In this document: in pieces, positions 1-4,317 of the stretch
Position numbering within the stretch: the stretch's first letter is position 1
Layout of the letters: each line of letters opens with the position of its first letter
Source of the DNA: JAAYLN01 sp964592855
GTDB lineage: Bacteria > Verrucomicrobiota > Kiritimatiellia > RFP12 > JAAYLN01
DNA length: 6,673 nt
Direction: 5' to 3'
Assembly: GCA_964592855.1 (NCBI GenBank)
Contig: CAZQKI010000235.1
Coordinates: 1 to 6,673, forward strand
Made by a program: the position numbers and the translations under genes
The notes under the pieces: generated by a model
Seen by the model: the letters and a program-made list of their open reading frames with translations, nothing else
Databases searched by the model: none
What the model was told of the DNA's origin: nothing

Positions 1-88
1 CAAATGCGGAGCGATATGTCAAACCCAGCCAACACACCAGCAACTCCACATAATTCGGACACGTTAAGTCAGAGCGTTATCCGTCTGT

Positions 89-118
89 CCGCCATTTTCT
101 TGGCGGCGCATGCCGCCA
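89..118. repeat. Two mutually exclusive short hairpins
   Basis: CCGCCA at 89-94 can pair with TGGCGG at 101-106 (6 bp, loop TTTTCT). Alternatively TGGCGGC at 101-107 can pair with GCCGCCA at 112-118 (7 bp, loop GCAT). The central arm is shared, so only one hairpin can form at a time. No T-run follows on either strand, so a classical intrinsic terminator is not supported. It lies downstream of the small minus-strand frame at 187-354 and may simply be a short repeat. Confidence 0.4.
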
Positions 119-186
119 TATGCCCTCCGTCTGCCCTTGCTAACGTGCCGGACCTCGGCGGCGATCTTCAACACCACGGCGACCGC

Positions 187-354
187 TCATCGGACCAGAC
201 AGGAGAATCGTCCGCGCAGGGTTAGCGCCGCCTTTATTCGCTCTTCAACCGTCAACCGCTGGAGGCGTTCCAGTTCGGCAGCAAGGGACTGCACGGCACA
301 TGCGCTTCGCCGCAGTCGTGGCATGGATTCAAGGCTGTTACACTGATCGTTCAT
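187..354 (-). CDS. Small hypothetical protein, 55 aa, possibly a remnant
   Basis: The minus strand reads ATG at 354-352 to TGA at 189-187, giving 55 residues. The middle (about residues 24-45) looks like an amphipathic helix, with ELERLQRLTVEERIKAAL as its core. Short helical segments of the type L-T-x-E-E-R-I-x-x-A-L occur in small antitoxin-like and hypothetical proteins, but I cannot assign a family. The start codon overlaps the stop of the preceding minus-strand frame by four bases (ATGA), an arrangement common in operons. No good Shine-Dalgarno sequence precedes it and no toxin-like partner is visible. It may be a genuine small gene, the decayed end of a larger one, or chance. Confidence 0.3.
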   Translation of the reverse strand: MNDQCNSLESMPRLRRSACAVQSLAAELERLQRLTVEERIKAALTLRGRFSCLVR

Positions 355-524
355 GTATTGCTAGTACTCGGCAGAAACTCTACTCTACACCCAAGAATGC
401 AGCAACGAAAAACGGCTATCCAAGGTAATGGGTCGGTGACATAGGTATCCTGCAGGAAGTTGAAGATGATGCGGCAATGGGCGCGTGCTTCGTTCTTATC
501 GGGCGCGTCTGTGTTTCTTGATCG
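351..524 (-). pseudogene. Possible gene remnant without a start codon
   Basis: This minus-strand frame is open for 57 codons between TAG at 527-525 and TGA at 353-351, and it has no ATG, GTG or TTG codon. The part at about 509-432 reads like real protein (it includes NEARAHCRIIFNFLQDTY) and its codons mostly end in C or G. The part nearer the stop loses that bias and reads as cysteine-rich, unlikely sequence. This pattern fits a truncated gene fragment whose frame has decayed. The family is not recognised. Its TGA overlaps the ATG of the 55-residue frame below it. The plus strand also has an open frame here, so strand assignment is uncertain. Confidence 0.22.
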
Positions 525-532
525 CTACGCAT

Positions 533-608
533 GCGGCGCGGTCCGATACGTCCCGCGCCCCCCTCGATCCGCGTCGTGAGCTGGGCGAGACGTATCGGAC
601 CGCCCCGC
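533..608. repeat. Long imperfect inverted repeat (20-bp arms)
   Basis: The left arm (533-552) and right arm (589-608) are reverse complements at 19 of 20 positions, the one mismatch being 537/604. They share an uninterrupted 12-bp core, GTCCGATACGTC at 541-552 against GACGTATCGGAC at 589-600, which extends to 15 bp (538-552 with 589-603). Weaker pairing continues inward (554-556 with 585-587). The remaining loop is about 36 bases and GC-rich. No T-run follows, so it is not a standard terminator. It also lacks the conserved core triplets expected of an integron attC site. It could be a dispersed intergenic palindrome, a protein-binding site, or an RNA hairpin upstream of the restriction-modification genes. 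Confidence 0.75.
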
Positions 609-653
609 GACAGCAGCCGACGAATCTCGACTACCCGTGCTCAAAGGAGCGTA

Positions 654-806
654 ATGACGACCCGCATCTGTATGCTCTACACGTGCTTCCCGACGATCCG
701 GCGCATTGGGTCGCCCACCACGTCGGCCGCTCCCTTTTCAGCTTCTTCGCCGACACCCCATGTCACTGTCACTGATTCGTTACCATCCTCCCGCCTTTCC
801 ATTTGA
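654..806 (+). CDS. Possible small ORF behind a strong Shine-Dalgarno sequence
   Basis: AAAGGAG at 643-649 lies four bases before the ATG at 654-656. The frame runs 50 residues to TGA at 804-806, ending 34 bases before the preferred methyltransferase start. The product begins MTTRICMLYTCF and then becomes Ser/Thr/Pro-rich, with no domain, signal peptide or membrane segment I can support. The Shine-Dalgarno match is the best in the left flank, although the spacing is slightly short. It could be a leader peptide coupled to the downstream methyltransferase, the start of a gene that has since been lost, or a chance match. The composition argues against a conserved protein. Confidence 0.2.
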   Translation: MTTRICMLYTCFPTIRRIGSPTTSAAPFSASSPTPHVTVTDSLPSSRLSI

Positions 807-832
807 ATGCCAGCCGGGAAAAATGATAAGAT
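803..832 (+). promoter_or_regulatory. Candidate sigma-70-type promoter for the R-M unit
   Basis: TTGAAT at 803-808 resembles a -35 box (4 of 6 to TTGACA). After an 18-base spacer, TAAGAT at 827-832 resembles a -10 box (4 of 6 to TATAAT) and is preceded by TGA at 824-826, an extended -10 TGn. The transcript would begin at about 839-841, essentially on the ATG at 841, so the methyltransferase mRNA would be leaderless. The match is modest and was found by eye. Confidence 0.3.
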
Positions 833-840
833 CCGCACAC

Positions 841-2400
841 ATGAAGGAAGCGTCGCATAAGCCATATCCGAAAGGCGGCAAGCGGCCTGTATCCCGTTGG
901 CCCGATGTGCTGGCGTTCGCACAGGCTAATCGTCAACGCGCATTATTCGATTGCGACATTCCGGATTGGCTCCGCGAGAATATCGACACCTACCTGCCTG
1001 AAATCAAGAAGGCCGGATATCGGCTGCTTTCGGCCGAAACCCATCCCGACCTGCTGGTTCAAGGCCAGTTCATGTTCTGGCCAGTCAGTCAGGGAAATCC
1101 GGTGCTGGTACCGCCTGGGGAGCGTCCTTTTCTTCAAGTCGCAGACAACCGCCCCATCGGGATCGATCTGTTTGCGGGAGCCGGCGGACTCTCCATGGGC
1201 TTCGAGCAGGCGGGTTTCGATATCGCCGCCTGCGTGGAGATCGACCCCATTCACTGTGCAACCCACGAATACAATTTTCCCTATGCGTCCTCCATCTGCG
1301 CCAGCGTAACGGCTTTGACAGGGGACGCCATTAGGCGCAAGAGCGGCATTGGAAAGCGCGATATCGACGTTGTGTTCGGTGGCGCGCCGTGCCAAGGGTT
1401 CTCGATGATCGGCAAGCGGGCGCTGGATGACCCCCGCAACAGGCTGGTGTTCCATTACGTTCGCCTGGTCAAGGAACTGCGCCCCAAGTACTGTGTGTTT
1501 GAGAACGTGAAGGGATTGACAGTCGGCAAACAGGTTCAGTTTCTGAAAGAGTTGATCGCCGCGCTGGAGGAGTCCGGGTACCGGGTTGTCCTGCCCTATC
1601 AAGTCTTGAATGCCGCGAGCTATGGCGTTCCCCAGAACCGCTTCCGTCTGTTTCTCTTGGCCTACCGCGACGGCCAAACCGCACCGGATTATCCGCTGCC
1701 GCATGCCGGACGGGTTACCGTTGCAGAGGCGATCAGCGACTTGCCGGATGCCGATCATTTCGGCGCCTTGCTGCAGATGGATGACGTTCCCGTCTGTTGG
1801 CAGACTGTGGCAGCCTATGCGCGAAAACTGCGGCTCCAAATGGAGGATCCGCTTGATTGCAGCCATCCCCGCCAATTCAACCGCGATGAACTCACGTGCA
1901 GTCTCCGGACCATCCACACCGCAAAATCAATGGAGCGCTTCACCGCGACGAAACCGGGGACAACCGAACCGATCAGCCGCTTTTTCAAATTGCCGCTGGA
2001 CGGGCAGTGCAACACCCTCCGCGCGGGCACGGACAGCGCCCGAGGCGCTTTCACATCGCCACGCCCCATCCATCCCCTTCTGCCCCGTGTCATCACTGTG
2101 CGCGAGGCCGCACGCCTGCACTCCTACCCCGACTGGTTTCGCTTTCATGCCACCAAATGGCATGGGTTTCGACAAATCGGAAACAGCGTTCCTCCGCTGC
2201 TCGGACGTGCGGTTGCGGGCCGGATCATGAAGGCGCTCGGCCTACACCCCACCAAACCGACTGTTTTGCTCAGCCCGGGTGATCGCGCCCTGTTGAGTTT
2301 CAACATGCGCCAGGCCGCCGACCATTTCGGCGTGTCCACCTTGGTCATCGGGCAGCGAACACGGAAGAAGGATGGGGAGCTGAAATGCGTAAACCGCTAA
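841..2400 (+). CDS. C5-cytosine DNA methyltransferase of a type II R-M system
   Basis: The enzyme transfers a methyl group from S-adenosylmethionine to C5 of cytosine in a DNA recognition site and so protects host DNA. Counting from the ATG at 841 (519 aa), the motifs are: I, IGIDLFAGAGGLSMGF (106-121), the SAM-binding loop; II, VEID (132-135); IV, GGAPCQGFS (180-188) with catalytic Cys184; VI, ENV (221-223); VIII, QNRFR (265-269); target-recognition region about 275-385; IX around NTLRAG (391-396); X, RQIGNSVPP (444-452). Two regions are unusual: about 105 residues before motif I, and a tail of about 57 residues after motif X containing an HTH-like RQAADHFGVS (490-499). The frame is open back to 706, and ATG 823 is the main alternative start. 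Neither 823 nor 841 has a clear Shine-Dalgarno. I prefer 841 because the sequence further upstream looks non-coding. The target sequence cannot be read from here. Confidence 0.95.
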   Translation: MKEASHKPYPKGGKRPVSRWPDVLAFAQANRQRALFDCDIPDWLRENIDTYLPEIKKAGYRLLSAETHPDLLVQGQFMFWPVSQGNPVLVPPGERPFLQVADNRPIGIDLFAGAGGLSMGFEQAGFDIAACVEIDPIHCATHEYNFPYASSICASVTALTGDAIRRKSGIGKRDIDVVFGGAPCQGFSMIGKRALDDPRNRLVFHYVRLVKELRPKYCVFENVKGLTVGKQVQFLKELIAALEESGYRVVLPYQVLNAASYGVPQNRFRLFLLAYRDGQTAPDYPLPHAGRVTVAEAISDLPDADHFGALLQMDDVPVCWQTVAAYARKLRLQMEDPLDCSHPRQFNRDELTCSLRTIHTAKSMERFTATKPGTTEPISRFFKLPLDGQCNTLRAGTDSARGAFTSPRPIHPLLPRVITVREAARLHSYPDWFRFHATKWHGFRQIGNSVPPLLGRAVAGRIMKALGLHPTKPTVLLSPGDRALLSFNMRQAADHFGVSTLVIGQRTRKKDGELKCVNR

Positions 2401-3179
2401 ACCGCTACGCAGCACTGATCGAACAGATATTTCTCGCGCACTATCGTCAAGGACTGGATGCCTTCGGTTTTGAACGCGAGGAACTGTCCTCGACAGCCAA
2501 GACGCTTGGCATTGATCTACCCAAGAATCTGGGCGATGTGCTCTACTCGTTTCGCTATCGCGTGGCACTGCCAGAATCGATCACGCGTACTGCACGGGAG
2601 GGAATGGTTTGGATTATCAAGGGCGCAGGAACCGGACGCTATCTTTTCCAGCAGGCAAGATTGAGCCGCATCGAACCTGATGAATCGATGCTTCCCATCA
2701 AAGTGCCCAACGCAACACCCGAGATTCTGCTGCAGAATGCGTTTGACGATGAACAAGCTTTGTTGGCAAAAGTCCGGTACAACCGTTTGGTCGACCTTTT
2801 CCTCGGCATATCTGCCCATTCGCTGCAGAACCATCTACGGACAAATGTAAGAACCATCGGGCAAATCGAAATCGACGAGCTTTATGTCGGTCTGAATCGC
2901 CGGGGCAGCCAGTTCATCGTGCCTGTCCAGGCCAAGGTGGGGCGCGATCAACATGGCGTGATCCAGACGGGACAGGATCTCGCCTTCTGCGAAGAACGGT
3001 TCCCTAACCTGATCTGCCGTCCGGTTTCCGTGCATGCCCTCGGCAACAGTCGGATCGCCATGTTTGAACTGGCGTTGAACGACGGCGATGTAAGCATTGT
3101 CGATCAGAAACACTACACGTTGGTTCCGGCTGCAGACATTACGGCTGAGGATCTGCGAAACTACGGCATGCGCGAGTGA
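2385..3179 (+). CDS. Probable type II restriction endonuclease, PD-(D/E)XK-like
   Basis: The product is 264 aa and probably cleaves DNA at the site methylated by the upstream enzyme. It starts 16 bases inside the methyltransferase gene, with GGGGAG at 2374-2379 placed five bases before the ATG, so the two genes are co-transcribed and probably translationally coupled. The likely catalytic core is residues 160-200. An acidic strand, IEIDELYVG (161-169, candidate Asp164), is followed by QFIVPVQAKVG (176-186), where Gln182-x-Lys184 occupies the usual (D/E)xK position, and then GQD at 196-198. The N-terminal half has NLGDVLYSFRYR (48-59) and IIKGAGTGRYLF (77-88), basic and aromatic patches suited to DNA contact. 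There is no signal peptide or membrane segment. The endonuclease role rests on gene context and this motif reading. A non-nuclease accessory role is the main alternative. Confidence 0.7.
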   Translation: MRKPLNRYAALIEQIFLAHYRQGLDAFGFEREELSSTAKTLGIDLPKNLGDVLYSFRYRVALPESITRTAREGMVWIIKGAGTGRYLFQQARLSRIEPDESMLPIKVPNATPEILLQNAFDDEQALLAKVRYNRLVDLFLGISAHSLQNHLRTNVRTIGQIEIDELYVGLNRRGSQFIVPVQAKVGRDQHGVIQTGQDLAFCEERFPNLICRPVSVHALGNSRIAMFELALNDGDVSIVDQKHYTLVPAADITAEDLRNYGMRE

Positions 3180-3205
3180 GACCGCATGTCACGGGAAACT
3201 GGACC

Positions 3206-3221
3206 CGGCGGTCCTCCGCCG
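3206..3221. terminator. GC hairpin at convergent junction, weak terminator candidate
   Basis: CGGCGG at 3206-3211 and CCGCCG at 3216-3221 form a 6-bp stem with a TCCT loop. It sits between the stop of the endonuclease gene and the stop of the convergent lipoprotein gene, where a bidirectional terminator would be expected. Neither strand has a T-run after the stem, so the call rests on position and stem only. Confidence 0.35.
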
Positions 3222-3231
3222 TTGTGAAAGC

Positions 3232-4314
3232 TTACTTCCCGCAGTATTTCCTGAAGATTTCGAAGATTCCCGGGGCGAGCATGTCGGCGCCGCTGCAGAC
3301 CATGAGCGTGTCGCCCCCGGCTTCGAGAATGGTCTGAAGCTCTTTTTCGAGCGTCGCGGCGTCCTTGACCCAGAGGCTGCCCGGCTTCGTGTTGAGACCG
3401 ACAAACGGAATGCCCTGAACCTCCGGGTGATACTTCCGCGCCTCGCCGACCGTGATCCGGGTATAGCGCCCGATCTTCTCCCGCTCCCAGGGAAAATACC
3501 AGGCGACCGTCTGGCCGCAGAAATCGGCTTTCGTCCGGTTGCCGTACAGGGGCTCCGGCAGGAACGTCGGATAGACATGGACCACCACCTTGAAATCGGG
3601 ATGCTTGCCTTTCACGTAGTCGATCATGTCGTTGTAGTAGTTGACGAGCTTGTCGCGATAGAACCGGTCCCGGTTGCCCGGAGTGTCACCCAGATCCTGT
3701 TCGGCAAGATAGTTCGTGCAGGCGTTGAGGCACACCCCGCAGGTGCAGCCCCTGAAGTTGGTGTAACCCAGATAATCAAAGTAGATTCCCTTGACGCCCG
3801 GGACGCGGGCACAGATATCATTGATCGCTTTTTTGGACCGCTCGTAGCCTGCATCGCTCAGAAAACAGTCGATGCGGGCGTCGTTGAGCGTGTCCAGTGC
3901 GGCGTCCGGCTCGCCGCCGTAGCGATGCTTCAGCTCGGTCCTCCGCTGATCCCGTGCCGTTTTCTTTTCGGGCGCCGGTGCCGACTTGAGGTCGTGGCCG
4001 TTGATATAGGCCCAATGCTTCTCCTCCTCCACGCTCATGACCTGGGCGTGTTCTCCGCGCGGACCAAAAGTGCCGCAGTACGGGGTCATGCCGTACTTCA
4101 GAGCCAGGCCAAGCTGCTGCTCATTATTCACGCGGATATCGGTGACGCCGATCTCGCTGTATTTCCGCGTGGTCTCCTCGTCGGTCGGGAGACCCCAGCA
4201 GAAGACACGGTTGAATTTCCGCTCCGGTCCGCGGCTATCCGTTGACGCCGACCGGCAGCCGCTGAACAGCGCGCCCAGGAGCAACACGGGAAGCATGACA
4301 ACAGCGGCCTTCAT
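3232..4314 (-). CDS. Secreted lipoprotein, glycoside-hydrolase-like TIM-barrel type
   Basis: The product is 360 aa. Residues 1-20 are a lipoprotein signal peptide: Lys2, a hydrophobic stretch (3-17) and a lipobox FSGC with Cys20 as the lipidation site, so the protein should be membrane-anchored outside the cytoplasm. The rest alternates predicted strands and helices like a TIM barrel. GIYFDY (176-181), a strand ending in Asp180, is followed by a cysteine cluster (C190, C192, C195, C199). That layout resembles putative glycoside hydrolases with a Cys-rich loop, and the cysteines may bind metal or form disulfides. Further barrel-like strands are VVVHVYP (243-249) and GIPFVGLN (301-308). The substrate and catalytic residues cannot be named. 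The gene starts three bases after the ligA stop, with AAAGG upstream of the ATG, so it is probably the last gene of that operon. It could instead be a non-catalytic sugar-binding barrel. Confidence 0.6.
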   Translation of the reverse strand: MKAAVVMLPVLLLGALFSGCRSASTDSRGPERKFNRVFCWGLPTDEETTRKYSEIGVTDIRVNNEQQLGLALKYGMTPYCGTFGPRGEHAQVMSVEEEKHWAYINGHDLKSAPAPEKKTARDQRRTELKHRYGGEPDAALDTLNDARIDCFLSDAGYERSKKAINDICARVPGVKGIYFDYLGYTNFRGCTCGVCLNACTNYLAEQDLGDTPGNRDRFYRDKLVNYYNDMIDYVKGKHPDFKVVVHVYPTFLPEPLYGNRTKADFCGQTVAWYFPWEREKIGRYTRITVGEARKYHPEVQGIPFVGLNTKPGSLWVKDAATLEKELQTILEAGGDTLMVCSGADMLAPGIFEIFRKYCGK

Positions 4315-4317
4315 TAT

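Larger units (their letters stand above)
1..822. other. Left flank with no convincing full-length gene
   Basis: This stretch has only short, mutually overlapping reading frames, and none has a recognisable domain. The arginine-, serine- and proline-rich plus-strand frames starting near 4, 110, 485 and 531 look like chance frames in GC-rich DNA. Four things stand out and are listed separately: a hairpin cluster at 89-118, two short minus-strand frames joined by an ATGA overlap (187-524), a long imperfect palindrome (533-608) and a small ORF behind a strong Shine-Dalgarno sequence (654-806). No tRNA, rRNA, insertion sequence or CRISPR repeat was seen. The best reading is an intergenic region with gene debris. 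Confidence 0.6.

Noticed and set aside
358..386. Promoter-like TTGCTA / TACTCT pair on the plus strand
   Set aside because: The -10 element matches only three of six consensus bases, and no credible gene follows directly.
533..608. Integron attC site
   Set aside because: The palindrome lacks the conserved core triplets expected at attC ends, and no integron integrase is present in the window.
762..773. GTCACT tandem pair as a controller-protein operator
   Set aside because: Two copies of a 6-base unit are easily due to chance. They do not show the usual C-box symmetry, and no controller gene is present.
706..840. Methyltransferase starting at the first ATG of the open frame (706)
   Set aside because: The first 39-45 residues are arginine- and proline-rich and look like read-through of non-coding DNA. 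No Shine-Dalgarno precedes 706, and the candidate promoter lies inside this stretch.
677..922. Minus-strand frame ending just left of the methyltransferase start
   Set aside because: Its second half reads plausibly, but it overlaps the methyltransferase start region, has no convincing ribosome-binding site and matches no family I know.
943..1917. Long minus-strand open frame of 324 codons
   Set aside because: It lies opposite the methyltransferase and has no domain. The plus strand carries every methyltransferase motif in order.
3097..4245. Plus-strand open frame of 382 codons
   Set aside because: It is antisense to the lipoprotein gene, which has a signal peptide, a Shine-Dalgarno and operon spacing. 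The product reads as a mirror-frame artefact rich in Val, Asp and Arg.
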